Source: Ectobius pallidus
Lineage: Eukaryota; Arthropoda; Insecta; Blattodea; Ectobiidae
NCBI GenBank assembly: GCA_964059195.1
Contig: CAXKWD010000009.1
Coordinates: 87,331,432-87,395,431 of the forward strand
DNA length: 64,000 nt
Reading direction: 5' to 3'
A program made the position numbers and the translations under genes. Positions within the stretch are counted from its first letter, which is position 1; each line of letters starts with the position of its first letter. The notes under the pieces are model-generated. The model made no database searches and was not told where the DNA came from. It saw nothing but the letters and a program-made list of their open reading frames with translations. Positions 24,446 through 35,780 of the stretch are shown here, one piece after another.

Positions 24446-27400
24446 TGTTATTTGCAAATATTAATTAATTTAATAACCCAGAGATCATTTCAAGAGAGTT
24501 CAGAGTTAAAGTTCCGTTATTCTTTCGGAAACACACCTTCCTTGTGTAAGAGATTACTATCACCCTCACAAAGAACAGGCTATTTTGCGACTTTTCTCTA
24601 AAACTTAAGGTTCCTGTGTTATTATAGCTTAATGAACTTTTTGACATAACAGCAAGGAATGGTATCAAAGATCTCCAGGTTCAGGAAAACATTTTCATGA
24701 AACATAGAATCTGGAAAGATCGGCGTTGACTTAATGTTTCTTTATGAAAGAGTTGCATGCTGTCCGACCTCTTACCTGTGGCGTTACACGACACACTAGT
24801 TGCTTTATAGTTTTCTTCTCCAAGTGATCTGAGGAAGAATTTCAGAATAGAAGGCAAGTTTTCCGTTAATTAGTAGGAATTTAATATCATCTGGCGACAT
24901 GAGTCGATAAGTAGACCTATCAATAACAGCATTGTAGATATCGAGATTGCAATTTTAAAATGTAAAAAATGATTAATTGGGATGTACGAATTTATAATTT
25001 ACTTCCAGGAGAAGCAGAATTAGTTTTCCAACAAGAAAATGCGCAGACAACTGTATCATAGTCTGACGTGGTGATAGCTCGCGTTAATTTGAGGAAGAAT
25101 ATGTAGGCTATGATATGGCTTAATAAAGTTATGTGTGCATTACTATAACTTTATTACTCCTCTGTCTCCACAACAAACTTGTTTGTCGTTACGGTTATTT
25201 AAAGATGCTTGTATAACGCTACTTAAGTTTGCAATCGAGAAATTAAACATCACCCCCTTCAAATATTTCGTTAGTGGACTCGTCCATGAGCAGGGCCAGG
25301 TAGAAAAAAAATTCACTGTACATGGCCTAAAATGGCCGGAAATTTTGCCCCGAGACCCTCTGGAGGATATGGGTTAATTAATTTGCATCAAATATACAAA
25401 ACGAGACCTATGGTTTCACTAACTTCTGAAATGCTGCATGAAAAATGAAAGCCCGAAAACGTTTACATCCTCAGCTAAATTTGAACAGACGAACCTTTCT
25501 TTTAAAACAAGTATGCGAACCACACGGTCACTGGGAATGTTTCTATGTCAAGGTACAATAAACCAGGACGCCTACAAGTGAAACTTGTAAGAAATACGTT
25601 TATTTAAATTAACATTCAAGTGGAAACGGACGAATGAAACTGTTCTTACTGCATAACATATTCCTTTACTCGGGATTTCCTGCATTATAAATTAACAACA
25701 CAAGGACAAAACAGCATTGGCTATATTACAGAAACTTGTTTATTACTTTCCTCTGGCTTTTAACTGAAAAATAAAGAAGCATTCCTTCAGACTGACGTAG
25801 GCCTACTGTTATTATGAAATGCTGCTGCCTTCTCTACAGTAGCTTACAACGTATTATTTGAGGCGCCCACTTGAGCTGAGTGTTAATATCCGCAGCAGTT
25901 TGAATTATTAAAAATGGCGAAACAGATCGATATCAGTAGGTTTTGCAGTCTCGTGCATGTTTATCAATATTCACAGTAGTGCCAACAACTGCTTATTTCC
26001 AGCCCACATTCTGCGTGACTTATTTACACGCTGCACACATCTTCAGAATACAAAGAGTGGTCATTATACATAGCTGAAGAACAGCTCGGACCTTGTGTTC
26101 CATCCTGCAGAGCTGCAAGGATTCGTTTCATCCTTGGACCCAGAAACAACATTTTTCTGTTTTTAAAAAGATCCTGTTTGTGTAAACACTCCACAATCAT
26201 CAACTAAACATTTCGAAAAGAAACATTTTATTAACATTAGTCATGCTTATCTGCAATAAAACTCCCAATTTCAATGTGCATTTAATTTTTTACATCTTTA
26301 AGACGTTTCATGAGAATGCAATTTTTACAATTTTTTTTTATTCTCAGACACAGTGTTCATGAATAAACAATAACTGAAGCTGTTTTGAAAAATTGGAAAT
26401 ATTATTTAAATTTCAGCTTTGAAAAATTCTGGTTGTAACAGAAATACATTTGAAAATAAAACACCTATTTATAAATCTAAAATTTACTGTCAGTCACAAA
26501 ACCAAAATGTCCGGTCACGAAGATCACCAATAACGGTCCCCAAATGCTGTCACTTGCCCAGGTTGAAGGATCGACTCTTATGACGCAGCGTTAGGGTGGT
26601 ATGCCTTGTCCGCCCCCCCCCCCCCACGTACTTCAACCAAAGCAACTTAAAATGATGGAAACAAAATTATTCTAAATATATCAAGGTAGCTACAGAAAAA
26701 TTATAAATTACCTATACCAAAACACTTGGTTTTTATTTTTTCGCTTGTGTAGCCTACACATTAAATAGTTATTTTTAATACACGTTTCTAAGGTGTAACT
26801 TCTTTTTAATGAATGTGGAATGAAGAAGCGAAGAGAAGTCTCGAATTAAAAAAAAACTTTAGGAACGTATATCATATACTCTTCTTTCTGCAACACTAAA
26901 ATTACAGCAAATAAATTTAGGTCTAACTTTTACAGATATTTCCATACAGATAACTATTTCTTGGCATTCTCATCCTGTGATCATACATTTTATTTATTTT
27001 TCAATGCGTTAAATTTAAATGAGTGAGTAAATATGAATTCTTTAGGAACATGTATTTTAAAGGCTTACCTTAGGCATTACAACTATTGGCAAAATTGCAC
27101 TTTACGCACCATCGTAAAGTAATAACTTACGTATATTAATAGTTATTAACATTTTATATTTCCGAAAGTAATGGACCTATTGCTTTGAATATGAAATGTG
27201 TAGTTTTAAAAACTAGGTCCCAGCTTCCTGTAACAGGACCAATTAAATAACGTGAAATGTACGAAGTCTATTAAAACAAAGATATCGTGTGGCTCTATTA
27301 CTATATCTTTGTACCTACACATATTATCCACAGAATTGTGGAAAGTGCCCATGTTCAAGCGTTGTTGTCAACATGTTTTAGAGCTTATGGATTCGGTTTT

Positions 27401-28117
27401 ATATTATGGTCAGCACTAAAATGAAACAAATCTATTATTAAACACTGCATACCGCAGTTTGTGATTGAAAATAATTCTACACCTCATAAACACATTGCAC
27501 GTGGAGCTAATACTGTACGATGCTCTAAAGTTAACACTTTCCTTCAAGCAGATGAGGCCATCTGCACACGCTGTTTGGACATAAAGAACCTACTTAATCG
27601 TTATGTTCTATAGGCGAATCCCAGCATGTGTTATACTGTTGTGAAGGACAAAGAAGAGAGACAGTCTTCAGAATAGGAAAGAAATAGGAATTACAACATC
27701 GTGACAAACACTGACTCACAAATGACGTGTCCATTACCACTCGCAAATGTTGTCAACCATAGACATTGTTTATGACTTGAAAAAAATGCTAATATACAGT
27801 ATTACATCCATTCTCGTCAGTTCAATGCTAAGTTGGATGATTAAAGTAATTTATGTTAATACAAAGCTAAACAAATCACACAGATCGCAGGCCTGGGATG
27901 TGATTGATCACAGTCACAATGAAATAAGGGTGATTTACCTTTCTTAAAACAATCGTGTTTTAAAAGAAAAAAGAAACATCGAAAAATATTATAAACCAAT
28001 GGGTAATTAAGTATATCATTCGTGATTTATACCTAAGGAAGCACCCATTTTGGAGATTCTCCCACTTGAGCAAAACTGAGGGGACTGAAAATAAAAACGG
28101 GAGTGGTTAGACTCAGG
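24446..28117. other. No recognised gene
   Basis: AT-rich. A C13 run lies near 26613-26626. Traces that might be very old transposase or LINE sequence near 25015-25070 and 27480-27700 were too weak to call. Confidence 0.4.
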
Positions 28118-28125
28118 GCTTACAT

Positions 28126-28298
28126 CAGTAGCGGACGTGGGGGGATATATCACCCGAAATTTGAAAGAAAAGGCTATATATGCACTCTAAGTGGCCAGTT
28201 TTATAAACTAATTATATATTAAGTTAATTAATTAATTTTTTTAGTATTCTTTCTACCTATTCAAATCCCCCCCGAAAAAAATTGTGTGTCCACCACTG
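28126..28298 (-). mobile_element. 173-bp hAT MITE, copy 1
   Basis: Ends are CAGTAGCGGACG and TGTCCACCACTG, an imperfect TIR of the CAGTGGCGGAC type. The direct repeat GCTTACAT flanks both sides (28118-28125 and 28299-28306), a perfect 8-bp target duplication, which is the hAT signature. It has the same length as, and clear homology to, the copy at 41079-41251 in the other orientation; the shared core is GGCTATATATGCACTCTAAG. No coding capacity. Confidence 0.95.
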
Positions 28299-28725
28299 GC
28301 TTACATAACCCGGAAATGAACTAAATTATAGTTAATATTGCATAAACAATACACTAATTATGTGCCCATTAGCTAAGTTTCCAATGAATTTCATAAAATG
28401 CAGTCGCTGGACGAACATAGGACTACTCGTCTTGAAATGCCTCAGTAGTCTTGACGTTCCCGGCATAGATATTGACAACGTTGGATGTACTGTAGTTATA
28501 TAACCATAGACTGGAACAGAAACATGGCAAGCGGTTTTGCTTGTAGCAATCCCGAGCTAGATGTATTCGACCTTGCAGTGAAGCGCAAAACAAATGATTA
28601 CTCATTAGCACAATACCTTGTTCACCAAATGGCTCTCCCTCGTTCTTGAAATCCGCATGCCTTCACTGCTACAGCATCTGCATGTTACACGGTATCTTAA
28701 AGAATATTTCGGATTCCTGATAATT

Positions 28726-29181
28726 AGGGATGGGTCCTCGATACTTTCGATACCTCGATACTCTCGATACTTGCATGGTATTGGCATCGAGCGATACTTC
28801 AAAAAATTCGCTCGATACTTTTTCGATATTTAGGTAATTCTGCAATTTAAGGAAATGCGGTATCTCTTTCTCCTTTTAGTAGTTTACTAAATATAGGAAT
28901 TTTTAAACAAAAACTTGTAGCCTAAGTGGACTGTTTCAAAAAATTATTTTAGTTTTAATGTATAGTTTAAAAATAATTATAGGCTACTGATGATATTAAA
29001 TATTTTCTCATTAAATATGCACAATTAATTTAGTTGGTACTAGACAGTTCTCTCACCTTTTAATTTTTAATGTACCTATTTATTGAAACTGGAAATGTTG
29101 ACAATATCGAGTATCGAAGTATCGAGGCTCGAAAAAAAATCATGTATCGGTATCGAGAAAATCTGGTATCGACCCATCCCT
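28726..29181. mobile_element. 456-bp GATAC-rich TIR element, copy 1
   Basis: The left end is AGGGATGGGTC and the right end GACCCATCCCT. Subterminal regions on both sides are packed with CGATAC/GTATCG words. Near-identical 10-bp direct repeats flank it, CCTGATAATT (28716-28725) and CCTGGTAATT (29182-29191). A homologue lies at 62608-63137 in the opposite orientation. Frames across the GATAC repeats are spurious. An AGGGATGGG start suggests a hAT-like MITE, but the 10-bp duplication is longer than the usual 8. Confidence 0.85.
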
Positions 29182-29319
29182 CCTGGTAATTAAAACAACT
29201 AATTTCACTGCGCTCTGAGTTCTTTTGACGGTAAGACACATGGAGAGATATTATGCAATTTGCAAAATAAAGTTATGCTTACTTCTTTTCCTTAGTTTTG
29301 CCTTTCCCTTGTAGGAACG

Positions 29320-29585
29320 TTTAAGCGGTCCACATCGCCCGGGCATTACCAGACATGGATATGGAGGGCCTCCCTGGATGAGTGATTAGCCCAATGCCGG
29401 GGCCACCTCTTAGACAACACGAACACGTAGGACGAGACACACCATTCACACACACACGCGCGCACTCTGAACAAGATGAATATGGGATGAAGATGATAAT
29501 GACGGCCAGACGATATCCGGGGTCCACAAGGACATAAAAGTACCCGTCATTCCTCTTACAGGTAAGGAAAAAACCCTGGTAAGAT
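29320..29585 (-). mobile_element. SINE family 1, copy 2
   Basis: On the minus strand the body matches the copy at 1670-1965: TTTTTTCCTTACCTGTAAGA, GTCCTACGTGTTCGTG, GGTGGCCCCGGCATT, CACTCATCCAGGGAGGCCCT and TGTCTGGTAA appear in the same order. The head with the B box is missing, so the copy is 5' truncated. An (AC)n run is at 29448-29464. Confidence 0.75.
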
Positions 29586-29934
29586 TATGGCTACAATAAT
29601 TGAAATCAAGCATATATTTATGAAGAAATAATTATAGAGCATAGCAAACATCACACGATGTGTAAGTAAAACCAATAAGATTTTCCCTAATCAATTCAAA
29701 ATATGTTTTAAAGTTATCGTTTGAGGTAATATTAATGATACAAAATTAACCAATTATACCTCCTGTGTTCGAAGGGCAATGCCTGTAGGAGAGGAAAGAA
29801 TTATGGATAAACACCAGGCATAGAGAGACTCCTTGGCAGAGGTCCAACTCTCCAAGAAAAACAGAACAATAGACAGGAGCATGTGGGATAGATGGGAAAG
29901 GAAATTGGATATCGGTATTCCTCTAAAAAAGGGG

Positions 29935-30010
29935 AACACTCAGATTAGCCGGTCTAGGATTTGAACTCGCGCCTTTCTAATGTGAATTTCAAACCTATCG
30001 TTTCCGTCAC
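29935..30010 (-). mobile_element. Possible tRNA-derived SINE head
   Basis: Read on the minus strand, GCGAGTTCAAATCCTAG is a good B box (about 29969 to 29953). The A box is unclear and no second copy was found. Confidence 0.4.
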
Positions 30011-30614
30011 CTTATTCAACAATCTGTGAAATTATGGAACAAGGCACACACTTTAATACTTATATTTCACAGAAAGACATTGATTTATTCTTTGAGACGC
30101 GACTTCAAACGAGTTATTTAGTTATTTATCAGATAACACTCTTTACAGAAAGAAATGCGAGGAAAAATTACTGAACGGTTCACAATGAAACACCTAATAA
30201 ATACATAGCGGATATGAGAAAACTCCAAAGCTAAGGATAAAAGCATGAAATATAAGAAAAAAACAAGTTTCAGTTAAAACACTCAGCTATGTGATTAATA
30301 AAATTACTTCATAAAATTACGTTTTGAAAGCAAGGGGAATTCATCCCAAATCGAAGAAAGAACTTGGGGTTTTTCCTTCACATCCAAGCTCTCCCAAGGT
30401 GCAGGTTAATAGGAATTTAACTTTCTTCAAAACTTTTCCCCAACATTTTAATTCATAATTTTAATAATTTGGAACACAAGAAACTATGAAATTGATGAAC
30501 TAATTGCTAAAAATATCCATCCCTTCCACCATCTTTGGAGTTCAAGAGTTATAAAATCAGACTACAATTAAATATTTTACGGATTTTTATACCGTTAAAG
30601 GGCAAATTAAACCT
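30011..30614. other. No recognised gene
   Basis: AT-rich host or old repeat sequence flanking the hAT-type element at 30623. Confidence 0.4.
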
Positions 30615-30724
30615 TTTTGAACCAGTGGCGTAGCAAGCTTAGGTGGTACCCGGTGCGGAAAATTTCTTGTCACCCCCCTCCATTTAAATTATGAAAAGAC
30701 GGAACAGTTCCAAGTGTTATTTTT

Positions 30725-30915
30725 TGGATGGTCAAAGGTAATCCCACGAGAGTTTAAGAGTTTATCGATAGATGCAGCTGCAACGAATTTATCTTATGTA
30801 ACTCGTAAACTCAACGGATTATACAAAATTAGTAACAATTACTTTGTTATATAAAAACAAAACTATGCTCCGAAATCATGGCATACTATGAATCAACCAT
30901 CCATAAAGCGATTCG
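30725..30915 (+). repeat. Dispersed repeat, family C, copy 1
   Basis: Starts near GTAATCCCACGAGAG and continues with AACTCGTAA, AACGGATTATAC and CATGGCATACTA. The same order occurs at 53312-53500. GAGTTTAAGAG and AACTCGTAAACTC can fold back on each other. Confidence 0.6.
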
Positions 30916-31044
30916 AGTTACCATGTTGTCGCCATGTTGTAACCAGTGTACAATGGTGCTTATAAGATATAGTTAACATAATTCAGCCAATTTTTTTAGG
31001 ATTAAGGAAAGACATACATATCAAGCACATTATGCTGTACATTG

Positions 31045-31114
31045 TACTTTGTACTGTTAAACGACAATAAATGCTATTATTATTATTATTATTATTATTG
31101 TTATTATTATTATT
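31045..31114 (+). mobile_element. LINE-like 3' tail
   Basis: ACAATAAATGCTATTATTATT with a (TTA)n run matches the way the LINE at 51493 ends. No coding part was found upstream, so only a 3' stub is present. Confidence 0.5.
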
Positions 31115-31239
31115 AATCTAAAGTACGTTATAGACAGATATACATTGTTTTCATGGGCGACAGATTCACGAAATGTGGGTGTTACCATTAATAAAGCGAA
31201 CATCTTTTGTTTCACACATTTCTAGGCCAAAATACACTC

Positions 31240-31725
31240 TCGAAATTGTGCAAAGTTTTATTTTTGGAGTGATTTTTTATATATTTTTTTCCAAGCGAAA
31301 TTCGAATTTGGAAAGATGAATTTTGATAAAAGGACAAAATTTTGTATTTATGTCAGGTACCTTTCAAGATGTGGACCGAAGATTGGAGACAAGTTTTCCT
31401 TATTTTTACATAAAGAAAGTTTTCTCGAAAACGGCTCTAACGATTTTCTTTAAATGTTGCACATGGGTTGCTTATACTAGAGCTAAAACTTTTATCCAAA
31501 ACACTTTTCCGAAATAATTATCTGAAGGGTAGTTATAAGCCACCCACTCTGAATACGTGCTCTTTGCAATACGGCCTCTTGCAACGGAAAATCGTATGAA
31601 AACAAAATTTTGTATTTGGGTTAGGTACCTTTTGGGGATGTGACACGAAGATTGGCGACGACTTTCTCTTATTTTTAAGGGGAGGCTAACTTTTATTTAG
31701 GCAGAGGAAGTTATGTGAATTATAC
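31240..31725 (+). repeat. Family A, copy 2, with duplicated core
   Basis: Two core blocks are present, GAAGATTGGAGACAAG near 31379 and CGAAGATTGGCGACGACTTT near 31650. CTCGAAAACGGCTCTAACGA and GGGTTGCTTATACTAGAGC lie between them, and GGCAGAGGAAGTTATGTGA near the end. The repeated core suggests two partial copies in tandem. It lies inside the hAT-type element at 30623-32285. Confidence 0.75.
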
Positions 31726-32792
31726 ATAAGATTTTTTTTATAGGTTGATCCTAATAAGTTTCATAAACAAGTAATGTAAGGATTTTACGGAACTGTATTA
31801 TTAAATATGCGCACATCCCAGTTCAAAATCTAGATTGAAGGAGACTTCGGAGTCAACTCACATTCGAAGTTTATTTTCGTCAAAGTCACGACTGCCGCAG
31901 CGGGTAGTATTGGTTGTGGCTTGAGTGATATAAAATATCACCGATTGTTGAAGTCTCATTTAAATTAATAAAACTGCAGAGACCAGCATCGACAGAAATA
32001 AACACCCCCCTAACCATAATATTATTGTTCGTATCAACACAGCGGCCAGTTCAGCCGCGTTTTATTACCTTTGTTGACTGCATTTAAAAATAAAAAAAGA
32101 AGTTCCAATACGCATGTTGACTTCTCGTTGTAAAGCTTATTTAATTGTTTTAAATAATAGTATTATTTTCTTTAAATTCCCTTGAGCGATTTTTTACTTA
32201 CAAAGGCACACTTTTATTTTGTCACCCCCGGGTTATGGCACCCGGGACGGCCCGCACCCCCCGCACTCCCCTTCCTACGCCACTGTTTTGAACTTTATGG
32301 GACAAGGGGAGCAACTCAAAATTCTCAAGCGTTTAAATGAATTTCAGTTGACATAATGATTAAACACTTAATTCATATTTAACCTAATCACTCACCTAGT
32401 TAAATCATATGCTGTTATTCCTCATATCATGGCAACTGAACTTGCGTAGTGATGAATTATTAACGTATTTGTCAATTAATTATGGTAACTGTAGGCCTAC
32501 TTGTGGAAACCTTTGTTGAAGGCTTTGAGGAGGGTCTAAACTGGACAAACGACAGGGCAGGAAAATTGACTATATTGTACTAAATTGACTATATTGTACT
32601 CCATGGGCGACCCACTGATCACGGTTTGAAAACCACAATACGATTACGTGAACATAATGGAAGGCCACAATTTCCGGAAAGCTCTCTGCAAGCTGAATTC
32701 CATGCACGGGCGTATTTTACATGGAAACTCATCATCCGTGATGATACAAGCCCATAACAGTGAGTATAATACAACGGTAATTATAGACTTAC

Positions 32793-32898
32793 CATGGTCA
32801 TCAGCTTCCTCGTCTTCTGGGGAGTTGGCACCTCGCAGACATGAGTGGAAACTGCGGCTGATACGCCTGCTACCAGAAGCATTGCTATCCAGCGTCAT
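32793..32898 (-). other. Candidate first coding exon, unknown gene
   Basis: On the minus strand an ATG at 32898-32896 opens 35 codons plus one base, running into a consensus 5' splice site (CATG followed by GTAAGT at 32792-32787). The peptide has a basic/serine stretch (GSRRISRSFHSC) and an acidic end (SPEDEEADDH). Base composition is richer in G and C than the surroundings. A 153-codon plus-strand frame (32648-33109) overlaps it and looks hydrophobic and chance-like. No family recognised; it could be chance. Confidence 0.25.
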
Positions 32899-35030
32899 AA
32901 TTCTTGTTACTGTGTTGACACTAAGCACAAATACTGTTTGTTCCCATGACACCGGTCAAGTCGCTTTACAAAGATTTTTTCTTGTTTTATTCCACAGCAC
33001 TTTCACATTTTCGAGTATAACTATCGAGATTAGGTATTCTTCAGGGACTTCCTTGTGCACTATGTTTATTCCAAAGTTTTGCCTAAAGCAATGCGACAAA
33101 TTGTTCTAAACTCCTTGAATAGACAGGAAACAAGATACTTCTTGAAGCTGGTTACTATTTAACGTAACTTATACTTTATGTTATACAAGCGATTAAGTTT
33201 CATGAAGTCAATTCAGTTCGAATTAAGATGCTGTTATTACACAGTTATTTTCATGTAAAATACACAGATTATACTTCTCAAATCGAGGTTCAGATTATTT
33301 ATTTTCTCGTTCTTGTATCCCAACCTTCACAAATAAGTCCACTATTTATATACATCATGAAATGACCTTATGGAGTTATTTCGCCGAGGAAATTGCATAT
33401 AATTCTGTTGACTATGTTATGGTTATTTCTAGTTTCAATGCCACTGAATACCACTATCGTTATTTACTTCGTTAGATATCCAATATAGATATTTAATAAG
33501 TAGGTTTCTCTATGATACTGTCAATTATGCAACAGACACTCGGCATTAATACTTGGAATAGCTTTGTCGCGTATAGGGTTGGTTTAGTAAACAATCTTTA
33601 GCACGTCACTATAGTATAGTCCTTACTTGGAAACGAACACACGTGCAAATAAGCCTACAATGGACGGAATCGGGTCAGTTAATGCTGTTAACTACTGCAT
33701 GTTTTATTTATACTTCAGTTTCTTAGAATAATGACGGAGTGTAGAGCAAAGTACCTGCTATTCTTGAATAAACTTTGTTACACAATAGAAGATGTGAAGT
33801 CGATCCTTTTTACTGTCACACATTTCCAACGTCTCCAAAACGTTCACATTAATGTATTATCTAATAGATTCGATGTTCTAACAATTGTTTATTCGTCACT
33901 ATTTAAAGATGCGGAAACAGGATGAATTCGCCCTCTTAAGAAAGCTTGCATCATCATGATCAAGAAAACTTCTCTTCCTAGAGTTTATGAAAAAGAAAAA
34001 CACACAGCGAGTTTAAACAGTCCTACTTACAAAGAGACTAATAATACAAACTTCTTTAGTAAACAAACCCAACAACCTTCACACATTTGCTAAGCACATT
34101 TACTGTACTTCATGTAATATTTCTGTAATGTGATAGTAAAAAATAATTTGTCAAATTGTGAGGAACGTTTTTAGTTTAAAAAAATCGCAAATGTGGTTTA
34201 AATATTTTTTCTTTACAAATCATGATAAAGTTAATTCAATACTGAACATACGATTTTTTTTCGATATATATTGTTTTTTAAACTCTTTTGATAATAATTA
34301 TAATGCTATTATTATTTTATTAAGAATCACAATAATATAACTCCCCGGTTGATTAATTATATTTAATTTGCAAACGTAGATCAAGTAGCCTAATGGAATG
34401 TAAAGTAAAATTTGGCACTCTTTTCGAGAGACTGGGTGTGAAAGGACTCACGGTCTATCGATAGATGGGGTCAAGAGATCGTTTCTTTTTAAGTACAAAG
34501 ATTGGTATACGACATAATGAGACTGGGTGGGATAAATTTATTCTATATTGCACATCTGTTAAAATGCAGGTGTACAAAAGCAGATTAACAAATAAATGAT
34601 AAACAAAATTTAATTTGCTGCAGATGGAGTAGCTAAATGAAATGCCGAAATGAATGATAGGCGATAGCTCGAAATGAGCCACCAACTCTTCATAACTTTC
34701 ACAATAATTTTTGTAGATATTTGTGTATTATCAACTTTTAAAAAGTAAACAATCAGATTCCGCGCTAATTATGTTAGCCTACAAGACATACACGAGTAAA
34801 AATAAATAATTTAGTTACGATTACAGTCAACGTGATCCAATAGAATATTGAAAATGACCATTCCTAATTGAATATTTATTGTAGCAAAATATAGAACACA
34901 GCCAAAATGCATATATGAGGTTGTCTAGAATGAATTTTTAACACGTGCATTTTATTATGTCGGTATACACCATAATGTTAATTCGTATATTATTAGCTAT
35001 CAATTAAATAAGATTCCCTCCGTTCAGTTT
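32899..35030. other. No recognised gene
   Basis: AT-rich. Frames at 33731-33925, 34158-34340 and 34455-34685 show no motif. Confidence 0.4.
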
Positions 35031-35177
35031 CTATGAGGAACATTTAAAACATTACAACGGCATAGCAAAAGTGTGACATGACATTTCTATTGCAGACTTG
35101 ATGAGAAAAACTGATGTGAAACTCACATAACTTCCTCTGCCCAAATAAAAGTTTGCCTCTTAGTATAATATATGGGT

Positions 35178-35306
35178 GCGTGCACATTGGCACACGTGCA
35201 CATCGGCACAATCGCATTTTCGTGCACATTGGCATATTATTTTTATCTTGCAATATCATCGTGCTCATCGCCACACACCCTTCGTAGGGGTGGACATAGA
35301 GACAAA
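35178..35306 (-). repeat. Left arm of a large inverted repeat (SINE-like)
   Basis: GTGCACATTGGCACACGTGC, TATTTTTATCTTGCAATATC and GTGCTCATCGCCACACACC here are complementary to 35630-35780. Open frames on both arms are products of the shared sequence. Confidence 0.85.
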
Positions 35307-35344
35307 GTTGGAATTACATTATCGTATTGAATGCAGTGGAGTTC

Positions 35345-35395
35345 ACAGTAACTGGTAGACAGACAGAAAGACAAACACTTCATTTTATTATTATA
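35345..35395 (+). mobile_element. 3' end of a CCCGTGGCTTCG-type retroposon
   Basis: GACAGACAGAAAGACAAAC followed by ACTTCATTTTATTATTATAG is the kind of tail found on many insect non-autonomous retroposons, from memory. The element at 37578-38563 here ends in a comparable way. Confidence 0.4.
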
Positions 35396-35483
35396 GATAC
35401 ATACTGTGTACATCAATATTATAATTGTATTGTTTAGAAATCACCCATGAAGTATCTGCCTGCGATTGAATGAGACTTTTAAT

Positions 35484-35555
35484 TAACCTAACCCAACCCA
35501 ACCCAACCTAACCTAGCCTAGCCTAGCCTAGCCTAACCTAACCTGACTTAACCTA
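35484..35555. repeat. Interstitial telomere-like tract
   Basis: About 14 tandem pentamers of the CCTAA, CCCAA and CCTAG kind (TTAACCTAACCCAACCC, then CCTAG units, then CCTAACCTAACC). (CCTAA)n is the common insect telomere repeat; this tract is degenerate and internal. Confidence 0.75.
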
Positions 35556-35577
35556 TCTACGATATCAACGGTCGGAT

Positions 35578-35780
35578 TCCTTACCCCCGGTAGCTAAGGG
35601 GTGCTGCCTTGGAGCCGTGGTGAAGGAGGCTGTAGGTTTGAGTCTCTATGTCCACCCCTGCCCCCAACGTGGTGTGTGGCGATGAGCACGATGATATTGC
35701 AAGATAAAAATAATATGCCAATGTGCACGAAAATGCTATTGTGCCGATGTGCACGTGTGCCAATGTGCACGACACCATAA
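35578..35780 (+). mobile_element. tRNA-headed SINE, right arm of the inverted repeat
   Basis: A tRNA-like head, with an A-box-like GGTAGCTAAGGGGTG near 35589 and a B-box-like GGTTTGAGTCTC at 35635-35646, is followed by the body that pairs with 35178-35306 (GATGAGCACGATGATATTGC, ATGCCAATGTGCACGAAAAT). The left arm lacks the head, so two copies seem to have inserted in opposite orientation. Confidence 0.65.

Larger units (their letters stand above)
30623..32285. mobile_element. 1663-bp non-autonomous hAT-type element
   Basis: Ends are CAGTGGCGTAGCAAGC and the complement-type CTTCCTACGCCACTG. The 8-bp duplication TTTTGAAC lies on both sides (30615-30622 and 32286-32293). Both termini carry C-rich stretches (CACCCCCC inside the left end, CCCGCACCCCCCGC inside the right). 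No transposase is encoded. Its interior holds family C (30725-30915), a LINE-like tail (31045-31114) and family A (31240-31725), either as nested insertions or as captured sequence. The perfect duplication shows it moved as one unit or was filled after insertion. Confidence 0.93.

Noticed and set aside
25015..25070. Possible mariner scrap (FQQENAQTTVS)
   Set aside because: One short motif without the third catalytic region.
27480..27700. Possible R2-like LINE tail (AICTRC and ESQHVLYCCEG words)
   Set aside because: Two short cysteine/histidine patches in different frames are too little to call; a BLASTX hit would be needed.
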